Positions 34,854 through 47,000 of a stretch of 64,000 nt of DNA are shown here, piece after piece; position 1 is the first letter of the stretch; each line of letters opens with the position of its first letter. The stretch is taken from contig JAMKCF010000019.1 in the NCBI GenBank assembly GCA_023634235.1, positions 10,495,684 to 10,559,683 of the forward strand, written 5' to 3'. The stretch is from Pisaster brevispinus. Lineage: Eukaryota > Echinodermata > Asteroidea > Forcipulatida > Asteriidae. The translations under genes were made by a program, and so were the position numbers. A model generated the notes under the pieces. It worked only from the letters and a program-made list of their open reading frames with translations, did not search any database and was not told the DNA's origin.

Positions 34854-35036
34854 TGTTGAAGACAACAAACTGCTGGTTGTTCATTCATGATTGCTTGATG
34901 AACAGCTGAGATGTCTTGATGATAGCGATGTTTACATACACGTTGCTCTCCTTTATACCCTGTAGCCTTCAAGGTGTCAGTAGTGAGGACTCCATCTGCA
35001 CTTGCTTTCATGGAACTATTAGCTACATCTCTGGCT
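34854..35036 (-). CDS. Exon candidate, 61 codons, minus-strand unit
   Basis: It follows the acceptor TTTCAG and ends at the donor CA|GTAAGA. Of the three frames only one is open, the one entered in phase 2, and it stays open over the full 183 nt and leaves in phase 2. It contains DGVLTTDTLKATGYK, then a Cys/His-containing stretch with HRYHQDISAVHQAIMNEQ. An open frame over the whole length with good splice sites argues for real coding sequence. No domain recognised. Confidence 0.5.
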
Positions 35037-38000
35037 CTGAAAGGTCAAGTTTACAGATAGAAATTTGTATGTAAGCCAACAATTTTACTGCACAAAATAC
35101 ACTGCAACGATGATTCAAACTGGTGAGGACACCTTCCTCCATTGATGGATAGTTTGTTTTGGGTGTTTTACTTTTTACGTTTTCTTTTCGTATTGTTTGT
35201 TTATGTTAAAAGTAGACCATATTACTCTTAGAGAAAGTTTAACAAGTAGTTTCCTTTGAAGATAGAAAAATGTTCCCTTCTTTCTCCGTCTATTCAAGGG
35301 ATCAGATATATTGACAGAACATTTTGAGCTTCATAATCTCTCCGTGTTCTGATTAGGAGATGAAAAGAATTAGGGGAGCTTGGTACTTTTTTTTCAAATC
35401 AATCATAACTTTACAAATTATTGCATTGGATGAGGCACATTTTGAGAGCTGATAGGCGGATATTTTGCATCACCTTTACATCTGAAGAGACTTAAATGTT
35501 CAAATTTAACACTGTTCCATTGTTGTGTTTGAACTGCTTATCTCACATGAAATGAACCTGGTTTTCTTGAAGAAGAAAAAACTTCTGCAGAGACAATGAT
35601 TATACAAGTAACAATCAAGTACATTTGGGTTTTGAGTTTTAAGACATTGTAAGAAGGTCAACTGATTTCCCAACGACTTTGATTTACATTTGCAATTTTT
35701 AAAATCAAGATACATAAAAAAGGAGAGTGCAGCTGACATCCAGTCACTGTGTTGAGGCCTGATTGGGAGGTCTAGTTGTCCCAAAAGAGGCATGGCCAAC
35801 TCATCCTTCTGTCTGTAGCACATCATGTAGGGTGTCTCAAAGTGTAAGCCTGTAATGTTGAGCCCTTGTCCCGTGGGCATGGGCAGTTCTACCAAAAGGG
35901 CAAGAAGGAAACCATCCGAGTAAAGTAGATGCTGGGCAGGATTCAACAGAGTTGTGGACACACCATTTATGATAATGCTGTGGCAGCTAGTGTAGGTCCT
36001 CTTTGAAGGAGAACATCGGCTCTGTGCCGTCAAGGATGCAGCGTTATCTGAAAGACTTGCTAAGCAGCAAGACTGTTTGACAGCATCCAACATATTAGGT
36101 CCTCTAGTAGAGGACGGTGACTGTTTGACAGAGGATGGCCACTCCAAGGGGCCTGGGAAGTTTCTGTGGTCTTGCGTGGTTGTGAGCCACAAACAACACA
36201 GGAGCCACCAGATTTGTAAAAATATTCGGCCCCTGTGGACTTTGGACCTAGAGATACCATAGTAGCAGTCAGTTCTCTAAAGCCCTCTCTAATTAAGAGT
36301 AGTAATGTGGACTCGTCCAGCAATCAGTAGCGATACCACAATACAGAAAAGAGCTGCCCAAGGAGGACAGACTACAACTACAGCTTTTCTCCCTAGAGCC
36401 CACCCAGCTTAATGCAATAACGGCTAGCAGAAGTTCTGGTAAATGCTGCTCCAGGGGCCAGGGAAGCTCTGATGGCCTTGAATGACTGTGGGGCAATAGC
36501 AACACCAGAGCAATCACCTTAAAAAAAATAAATACAAAAATCGCCCCTACCCGTAGGCTTTGGAACAGGACCCAGGACGGGGTGGCCTAGTGGTCTTATC
36601 AGTATGAGCCAGTGTTGTAGTCAAGACCCAATAGTCATGGACCAAGACCAAGACAACAAGGTAACAAACGGGAGACCCAAGACCAGCAAAACCGGTCTCA
36701 AGACCTACTACTGGTATGAGCTACTGTTTTACTGGCGGCAAATGACCGCAAGGGTATGTCTCTGGTAGATTTAGTGGGCCTGGTGGTGGTGGCCTTAATT
36801 TCCAGATTAAGAAAGTGGGGGGGGGGGGTATGTCACCGTTAGGCTTGCCAACTTTTGCCCTTATGGTGGACTTTTGAAGCCAGTGACCTCGACGGTATAG
36901 CTCCAGTCTTTCCTTCAGTATCAGTATGGACACTTTTTTTTTTGGGGGGGGACACAGGGACCATGAAGCTATATCCCCATAGGAAGGGTCAGCAGCAGAG
37001 GCTTTTCCAAAGGACAGGAACCATGAAGGTATGTCCTCTGAAGACACTGGAAAATCTGCAGAAGAGGATTTTGGACCACACCAAGGACCATGCAGCTACG
37101 GCTCCAGAAAGAGAGCACTGGGTCCTTGTGGACTGGACCCGAGAGCGGCAAAATGACTGCCTAATGACATACAAATATCTTTGGATGAGTTCTGAGGATA
37201 CAAGAAAATGACTGATATTAACTTCTGTTTCAACAACATGCATTCTGCACAATAATCGCAGAGCTCCATTTTGGACCAGGGGTAAATAATAAAAGTATAC
37301 ATTCAGAAATTCACCTCTGACTGGAGAGTGCAGCTCTTCTATCATAGACTGGTCTTGGACATCAACTTGTTGATGGGTTGATGTCATTAGAGATGAGGAG
37401 CCTGACTGCAACACAAACAAAATGCACAAATTGCAACATTAAGTGTTTAAGAGGAACATTATCTGTCATTTTACCTTAGGATTTTTTCTGAATTTTCAAT
37501 AACAAATAAATAAAGACAAAATATTGAAAGCAGGAACAAAAAGATTGGAGGAACTCATGCACATTGTTAATATTTTATTGTGGCAATAAAAATAAGCAGC
37601 AGTAAATTGAGGATGTCAATTGCTTGAAATAGTGCTTACAAGGATTGGTGCTGCTACACCCTTTATTTATTAGTTAGCTCTCAGAATAAAGCTAATTTGA
37701 AAACTTGTTTTTCTTCTTTACTTTAAATTGAAAAACTAAATAAAAGCAAAACATTTTAAATAGCAACAATTTGTTTGCAGGAATTCGTGCCCATCAGTAC
37801 CACTATGAAGCTGCAATCAAAATAAGCAACAGTCAAATTGGGAAACATCAATTGCTTGGAACAGTTCTCTTGAGGATTGGTGCTGGTATGAACTTTTCAT
37901 TGGTGACCTCTCTCTCAGAATGAAATTAATCTGGCGAATGGCATGTAAGATATTAATTACCAAAAGCTAACAATTTGTATCAATATTTGTGTTGGGCATG

Positions 38001-41000
38001 AAACAAATTCAGGTACTTTTCCCAAAATCTTTGCAAGCAGAGAGAAACAAACAACCCAGCTTTTCAACACACAAAAATATTTGAAAGAATTCTACTGCTA
38101 CAACAAAATGAATGATATTAACTTAAGTTAAAACAAGAGCAACAGTGTGCATTCAGCACAAACAAAGCAACATTTGGGGAAAATTACCTTTTACCGGAGA
38201 GTGCAGCTTCTGTCATAGCCTGGTTTTTGACATCTACTTGATGTCATTGGAGATGCTTAGCCTGACTGTAACACAAACAAAATGCACAATTTGCAACATT
38301 TAGTGTTTAAAACATTACCCATCATTAAAACAGTTAGGTTCAGAAATTTTGTTTTACCATTTGATGTTGTTTTTATCTTTCAATCCAAAACAAGTGCAAG
38401 AAACCAATATTGTAAGCAGCAGCAAATCGTTAGTAGGAACTAATTTATACATGACCATTTGGATTGCTGCAATCAAAATAAGCAACAGTAAATCTGGGAA
38501 ATGCCTGAAACAGTTCTCTTGCTGGTCTGAACTTTATTCCTCAGTGAGCTCTCCATCAGTATGAAACGTATCTACCAGCCAAGCCTGTAACTAATGGGAG
38601 GTGGGGGGGGGGGACAAAAAAGAAGAAGAAAAAAGTCTACCCAAAGTGTACAAAAATGGTGCACAAATATAACTCTGGAAAGAGAGCACCATGTCCCAGT
38701 GGACTATGCATGAGAGCAGCAAAATAATTGCCTAATGACATCCTTGATTGAATTGAAAGGTTACAACAAAATGACTGATATTAACTGATATGGAAACAAG
38801 AGCTGCGTTTGGGACCAGGGGTAAATTATTAAAAGTACGTTTTACGGTGAAATTGTAGGCTGGTCTTGGACATCTACTTGTTGACGGGTAGATGTCTTTG
38901 AAGATGCTAGGCCTGACTGCAATGCAAACAAAATGCATAATTTGCACCTTTCCAGGTTTTAAGAACACTACTCATCATTCAAACATTTTCAGATAAATTA
39001 CTTTTACCTGGAGGGTTTTTCTTTATTTCAATCAAAAATAATTGAATGTAGCAACAACATTTTAGGTGGGAATTCATGCACATCCGAAATGTTTTATTAT
39101 TGTAATCAAAATAAGCAACAGTAACTTGGGGGATTTCAAATGCCTGAAATAGTTCTCTTGAGGGTTGGTGCTGGTATGAACTTTATTTATCAGTGAGCTC
39201 TCTCCTAGAATAAAACTTATCTAGCATATGGCATGCACAATTTAAAATTAAAAAGGCTAAGAATTTGTCTTGATATTTATGTTTAACATGAAAACATCCC
39301 CAGGGATTTTCCTAAAAATTCTTAAAACCTTACAGGAGAAAAAAACAACAACCATCCAAGTCTGTCAACTCTGAAATGATTGCCGCAAACAGCATAAAAT
39401 AATCTCTGAATGAATTTTAATGCCACTAGAAAATGACTAATATTAACTTCTGTTAAAAAAACAGCGCTCCATTTGGGACCAGGGGTAAATATTAACAATA
39501 TATTTTTTGGGAATTCACCTTTTACTTGAGAGTGCAGCTCCTTTATCAAAGGCTGGTATTTGACGTCTAGTTGTTGGCGGGTAGACATCTTTGAAGACAC
39601 TGCGCCTGACTGTAATAACCCCCAAAAATTCATCATTTGTAACAGTTATTGTTTAGGAACATTATGTATCATTAAAACAGCTGGTTTCAAATAAATTGCT
39701 TTTTACCCGAGAATTTCTCTATATTTTCAATCATGAATAAATAAAGGCAAAACATTGAAAGCAGCAACTAAATGATCGAGGAGCTCATGTACATCTTAGA
39801 ATGAACCTAATCTAGCAAAGTGCAAAATTTGAATTACCACAAGCTGAGAATAAATTTACCGTGACATTTGATTTCAACCTAAAGTTTCATTGGGTACTTG
39901 TCCATATCTTTAAATCCCAACAGGAAAGACACATCCCAGGTTGTCAATTCTTAATTGATTGCCAATTGTCTTTGAATGAATTGTAAAGCTTCAAGAAAAT
40001 GACTTTTGTTTAAACAAGAACATGCATTCTGCAAACAGAGCTCCATTTGGGACCAGGGGCAAATGTTAACAGCATAGGCCTTTTTTGAAATTTACCTTTT
40101 ACTGGAGATTACAGCTCCTCTATCATAGACTGGTCTTTGACGTCTACTTGTTGACAGGTAGATGTCTTTGGGGATGCTAGCCTGACTGCTACACAAAAAA
40201 ATCAAAAATACACCAGTAAAACAGATAGGATCAGATAAATTGCTTTTACCTTATGATTTGTTATTGCCTTCAATCATAATTAATTGAAGAAAAAAAACAT
40301 GAACAACCGCAACAAAAAGGTTGGAGGAACTCATGCACAAAGCAAAAGGAATATTTTGACTGTAGCAAGTTTAGTCATTCCACGGGAGGTGGGGGGGGGG
40401 TCAAATGCCCTGAGACAGTTTGATTGAGAATTGGTGCTGATATTAATTTTATTATCAGTGAGTCCTCAGAATGAAAGTAATAGCAAATAAATTGTATTGA
40501 TATTTGTAGTTATGATAACTTTCCCAGTGCTTGAAAAAAAAAAAAAACTGCAGACAAAATCTCATAAGTAAACCTGTCAACTCTGATGATTGCCAAACAT
40601 ACAAACATCTTTGAATAATTTGTAATGCTACAAGAAAGTTACTCATTTTAACTTCTGTTTAAACAAGAGCAGCAATAAATGTTTTGCACAATAATTACAG
40701 AGCTCCATTTTGGGACAAGAGGTAAATATAAAAAGTATACTTTGGGAATTCAGCATTTACTGGAGAGTGCAGCTCCTTTCCTTAAGCCAGTCTTGGACAT
40801 CTACTTGTGGACGGGTAGATGTCTTTGGAGATGCTAAGCCTTTCTGTAACACAAACAAATCAAACAATTTGCAACGTTTTCACTTTCAAGACATTACCCA
40901 TCACTAAAACAGTTAGGTTCAGGTAACTTGCTTTTACCTTCGGTTTTTAATTAATACTTCCAATCAAAAACAAATGAAGACAAAACATTGAAAGCAGCAA

Positions 41001-44000
41001 CAAATTGGTTTATCAATGAGCTCTCAGAATGAAATAATCCAGCAAATGACATGCACAATTTAAATTTCCCACAGCTGAGAATTTATCTTGATGTTTTGGT
41101 GTAACATGAAGCTATCTGAGGCACCTTCCCAAAATCTTTCACCCCCCCCCAGACAAAAGCCCCAACCCAGAATACAGAAAACCCCTACATAAAAAACCAA
41201 CAACTGAACCAGTCAACTCTAAAAGGATTGCAAGACATGCAAACATACTTGAAGGATTTTAAAAGATACTTGACATGAATGTAATGCTACAAGAAAATGA
41301 CTTGTATTAACTGTTGGTTATCCCAACACAGCAATAAACATTCTGAACAACTACTTAAGGGTTTTATTTAGGACCAGAGGTAAATATTAAAAGAAAGAGG
41401 TAAAGAATAAATTCACCTTTAACTGGAGAGTGCAGCTCCTGTATCATGGGCCAGTCTCTGGATATCTACTTGTTGACAGGTAGATGTCTTTGGAGGTCGT
41501 AAACCTTTCTGCAACAAGAAATGTTTCAGAACATTATCTATAGGGGCCTAAGTTAAACAGTTATAGGGTCAGATAAATTGCTTTTACTGTCAAAATGGTT
41601 GGAGAAACTCCTGCACAACATGACAAATTTGCAAGAGTAATTCGGAGGGGGCAGCTCTCTTGAGGATTGGTGCTGGTAGAAACTATATTATTCATCAGTG
41701 AGCTCTCGTAATGAAACTATTTTGCAATTTACTTCTTCTTTTTAAACATTTACAGAAAAAAACACAGCCCAGCCTGATAACTTGAAAATGATTGCCAAAC
41801 ATGCAACCATCTTTGAATGAATTGTAATGCTGCAAGAATTTGCCTGTTGAAGTCCTTGAAGATTGTCCACACTGCAAAGAATCATACAACAATGCCACAA
41901 TAAAAACTTTAAAACAACCATGATCTGTTAAAAGCAGAACATACTGACACAAGCAGACTCCTTAATGTTTTGCTTTAGCCTGTAGGGTTGTCAGGCTCTG
42001 GTGCAAAGCTAGCGACATCAAGCTTTTGATTAAACTGAACCATTGCCCCCACCATGTCTCTTTATCTGTTCAAGACATTTGAGGAGTGAAGTTGTTATTA
42101 TGATTAGCCACAGCTTAGCAAATGTTATTGGTTTTTAATTCACCATGATCTACAGTGTATCTCATCAGCATACTCTCCGTCTCAGACTACCAAGATTGTC
42201 CCTGGTTGCTGGAAGTGAAAATTTTGAAGCATAATTAAGGCAGCTCCTCTTGACAAGAAGCTAAGATTTTTAAAAACACCTGTTGAATTTTGATACTCAT
42301 AGAACAGATATTAACAGCAACAATGCCATGCCTGTTATATCACACCATTACTTCATTCACTGACTTTATTCAGGAGATTGCCTTACCTCCGAGGACTGTT
42401 CCTCCAAATGAGGTCTCAGCCAAACAAAAGCTTCAGGTGGAAGGCAGTCATCATGAATGTCTGGACTCTACATTGAAGAAGTCAAGATCCTTGCCCAATG
42501 CCCCTGGACTGTATAGATGGTTCGTCTACTTCACCTTGCCAGATCAAGACCTGGTGGATATCCTGGGCATCCTTCTGAAAGAGAAAAATGACTATAGAGC
42601 AGGAGTTGATAAGATGCACTGAACTGTTTAGTGGGTGCTACACTTGTATTGTCTGAAGGCATGCCAATCTTCAGCAGGAGGGATCGATTTCTCTCTCAGC
42701 AAAGAACAATCCTATATTTTGACTTTGAGTGGATGGTACGTACTCTTTTGGTTATTGAAAGACTGCATTAATTCAAACCTTTACAACACTTCTCTGTCAT
42801 GGGATGGTAGGATCAGGGGAGGGGTACATCTTTTGCTGAGATGACAGCTCCAGTGTTGTATTCACAACACAATGACTACACTGAGTCATGACAGCCTGCA
42901 AAGAAACTAAAAGAACAATATCTTTTAAAAGTGTTTACTGAAATTAAATCACTTTTTAACCTCATCATACTTGGTATAAACTAAATCAAATAGCACTGGA
43001 CAAGCTTGTTGGTCTATTAGTTAAGAAATCTGGAGCCAATTTCATGGCTTCGCTTTCTGCGTAACTTGGTCATCGCTATCCTCTTACAGAGATAGTGCAA
43101 AATTTCTTGAGGGGTTAAGTGCCAAGTTTCCATGCTAGCTGAATATAAGTGAAGAATGCCCAGAAACATCAAAAACACTTAGAAATCTTACATACATATG
43201 CACACAAGCTGAAATTCCTGTCTACCTATGAAATATGCTTATGTTAAGCGCAGATTTTTCTGCTTTTGTTAAAGTGCTGATTTTTCTCATTTTGGTAAAG
43301 TGCTGATTTTCCCCATTTTTGTTAAAGCAGAGCCATGAAATTGTGTCCTACCCTACTCTAAAGTGTTGAGGTTTGAGTATTCAGTGCACATCACACATCA
43401 GTATTTTGGGTTAAACAACTAAGCATACAAAAGTTGTACAATAAAACAACATCAGGTCTCTTGATACCCTACTACCCTCAAATCTACTCAGACACTTCAC
43501 TCCATGTCGAGTAAGTAGGTACATACAAATGTCAGGACTTCCAGCTCTTGAAGTTGAGTAGTCTCATATCCAACTCTGGAAAGAGCTACATTCAGGGATC
43601 GGGAGGTTTTTTCCACAGTTAAACTATAATTCATCAATGATCATACTTTTTTGTATGTGAACTTGAAGCTTGAAGCTGGATCACTAGTCCTACACCATTT
43701 CCACCCTTTCACCAGATGCAGTTAGCAGCTACATGTAAGGGATTGCTCCCTCAATGTAACAGTCAAACACAATTGTTGAAAAAAAAAGCACTTTCTGAAT
43801 CTTACTGCACGACAAAATGACTAACAGATACTCAGCAAGAAACATTTCTTGGCGAACAAGATGGTGTTAATTTCCTTTCAAGACAACTCTTTTGAAGAAA
43901 AAAAACCACACATAATAAAAATGTTTTAAAATTGACACAAATTAAAACAAATAGACTTGTGTTAGTTACAATTTCAGCAAAACAAAATTATTTTCCAGTT

Positions 44001-47000
44001 TTCACAATAACTATCTACTGTCTTAGTCCAATTGTTCAATGAGATAAATAATGGAAACTCAACAACAAAAAACAATGACGACAATTTATTTGCCTTCAGT
44101 TAAATCAATCACAGTTTGACAAAACACACATCAATAGGCCTACAATTATTTAAATTTGACACAGAATAATTTATTGGATTCATGGCTGAGGGAGGTCGTC
44201 CATCAACATGGGCCAATTTGATCCTCTTCCTCCAGTCCCATCAGTCTTTCATGCAGGGCTGGAGTGCAAGTCTTCAGTCATGGAAACTCCTGTATCTTTC
44301 TTCCTCTTGCCTCTGGATGCCCTTCCTTGTGTTGGTTCCCACAAGATGAGTGAGTAGCCTGCCACTTCATCAGATTGCTGAAAACAGTGCCTTGCAAAGT
44401 CTTGTCTGATGGGTTTGATAGACCACCATGGAGGTGGATGTTCCTCATAATGGTCAGTCCATTACACAGTCCACTGCAAATCTCATCTGTTGCTCAAAAG
44501 TCTTGATTGATACTTTTGGTAGACGCCCATACAGGCTGGTGTTCTAGGCCATCCTCAGCATATGGGTCCAAGTCCCATGTAAGGTCTTCCTCTGCTGGGT
44601 AGTGAATGTCCAGATTTGGTGGCTTGTCGTGGCCAAGCAGTTTAGTTCATCGGATCCAAGCTCTGGTGTTGTCAACAGCAGGGTGTGGGTTCGAATCCTG
44701 GTAATGACACTTGTGTCCTTGAGCAAGGCACTTAACCATACGTAATTGCGTAGTTCACTCTGCTCTGCCAACCAGACTCCTAGTGGATTATACCCTTGCC
44801 TACATCCTTACGGACTGTGAAGGGGGTAACCCTGTTTCAGCCCCAGGAGTAGGTGGCAACGTGCCCCTGGTGACAGTTGATCTGGGCAGTAGCCCTCACC
44901 TTGAAGTGGCCACCCAGTCTTGTGAGTTGGGCAATATCTCATTAAACAAAATTGTTTAAATTCCGGCACCGTACAGCAAAGCTGATTCAAGTCATTGACA
45001 CAGAATAAAAAACAATACACTTCTTGGAATCAGTTACTTACAAGCAATTTGTTATTATTTACTCTGACAAGACAACCATTCCAAGTTGGACCAAACACAC
45101 AAGTCACGAACAAATTTTGGGGGCTCCTAACATAGAAGGAAAAAATTCCTTACAATCCATGAAAATGATTAATTTTTCAGGGTTGATGTAGTAGCAAATA
45201 AATAATGGAAACTCAACACAAATACACTGTTTGAATAATCGTGGTTTTAATTTTCCTGCAAGACAAACAATCACAGCTGGAAAAAAACACACATCACAAA
45301 AAAATACTCCAAACAGAATAAAACCAAATCACTTTAGGGGCCATAGTTTTGGGGGTTAAATTTATTTTATTAACTCTAAACCCATAGTGCCTGAGTGCCC
45401 ATGGTGTCCATAACATACTATACTGCGTGCTCAACCATAGAATGTTTGAACTTGGAAAGAAATGCATAGGCCTACCTCTTTACAGGAAAGGCAAATCCTG
45501 AATGATACAAAGTCAGACAACTTTGTGAATGAGATTTCAGAGGATTTGGGACTATTAAAACCAATTCACTTGTTGAGATCATATACCTCCTTACTGACTG
45601 TGAAGGTAGGTGGCATAGTGCCTCTGGTGACAGTTGATCTGGGTTGACAGCCCAAATCAGTTATGAGTAGCCCTCACCTTGAATTGGCCGTCTGGCCGTG
45701 TGTGTTGGGCGATATCTCATAAAAAGGCAAATTTCAGAGGATTTGGAATTATAAAAACCAATTCACTTAATGAGACCACATCTTTCTTTTTCTCTTTTCA
45801 AATTTCCTTCCTTATCCTACAACTTTTATCGTTTTAAGTATTGATGTATAATCAAACGAATAATAGAAACTCAACAAGAAAAATTTATATTTTTCACAAA
45901 TAATTATATGTTAATTTGCCCAGTTGGACAAAACACACATCACAATAGTAGCAATAATTAGATAGAGAATAAAACCAATTCACTTCTTGGGGTCAGTTAA
46001 TTAGGGCAAATTTATTTCTTTACTCGGTACATTAAAGTTACAATAAAAACAAACAATGGAAACTCAACCAGACAATACTTGTTTACAAGTAGATAGTACC
46101 ATTTGGGCTAAGGAGACCTACATAGTGCAACCCACAATTTTTTTCTATTACAAAGATTAGTCTTAATTCCCTAGAGTGATTTACTAAATCAAACAAAATA
46201 GTCCTCAGTCTAACACCATTCAGAAACTAAACACCCAAACTGTTGGACTCTGATTATGGTGGCATGCCTGATCCCAGATAAAGCATGGTCAATTTACTCA
46301 TTCTAACACCATTCAGAAACTTAACACTTAAACTGTTGTACTCTGATTATGGTGGTATGCCTAATCCTATTGTATCAGTTTACTAGTGCAGTCCTTATTC
46401 CAACACCATTCAGTACCTCAACACCCAAACTGTTGGAGTTTGGTGGTTTGCCTGATCCAATGAAAGCATGATCAGTTTATTTGTGCAGTCTCAGTCCAAC
46501 AGAATTCAACCAAACATTCAATTGGATTCTGATGGGTAATAAGAATGGTTTTTTCACCTTCAAGAAAACCAAACAATACTGGACAAAACACACATCACAA
46601 ACAAATACAGCATAAAACCAGTTTATAAACATGCTGGAGTCATAGTTTTTCAGAGATCAAATTTATTTAACTAACGTTCAAAAGGATTTGTCATTACATT
46701 GTTTTGAAGTCATGACTTTGGGGAAAATTTCTTTCTGAACACTTCACAAGGATTGTCCAATATTTAATTAGTCTTCCTATGAACTATGTAAATTGCACTG
46801 TGTGCATGCATTAACACTACTGGTTGGGAAAATCAGACATCAGAATTTTCCGTGGTGTAATTTTCAAAATTTGGTTTTTCTAAAACTCTGAATTCCGTTT
46901 TTTACCAGTCTTATCTTTTAGCCATTTTGGTGATAACAACAGTTTTAACTCAAGGTGAAAAAACACTACAAATATAAAACAACTACCCGCCTGCCGTTTT

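Larger units (their letters stand above)
43960..46650. repeat. Repeat-rich region with recurring unit
   Basis: AATGGAAACTCAACA recurs at about 44050, 45205, 45867 and 46057, and GGACAAAACACACATCAC-like strings at about 44118, 45277, 45925 and 46571, marking a decayed, irregular tandem repeat. A second, ~100-bp tandem (ACACCATTCAGAAACT, CCAAACTGTTGGACTCTGAT) occurs about four times at 46205-46520. Nothing coding is supportable; 44180-44560 read on the minus strand resembles coding sequence (RIKLAHVDGRPPSAMN) but is interrupted by stops. Confidence 0.55.

Noticed and set aside
35506..36192. 228-codon open frame on the minus strand
   Set aside because: It overlaps other open frames, has no splice support or motif, and ends in low-complexity K/F-rich sequence; it is probably chance within duplicated intron sequence.
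44180..44560. Reverse-transcriptase-like coding remnant on the minus strand
   Set aside because: A few coding-like phrases, but stops interrupt every frame and no catalytic motif is visible.
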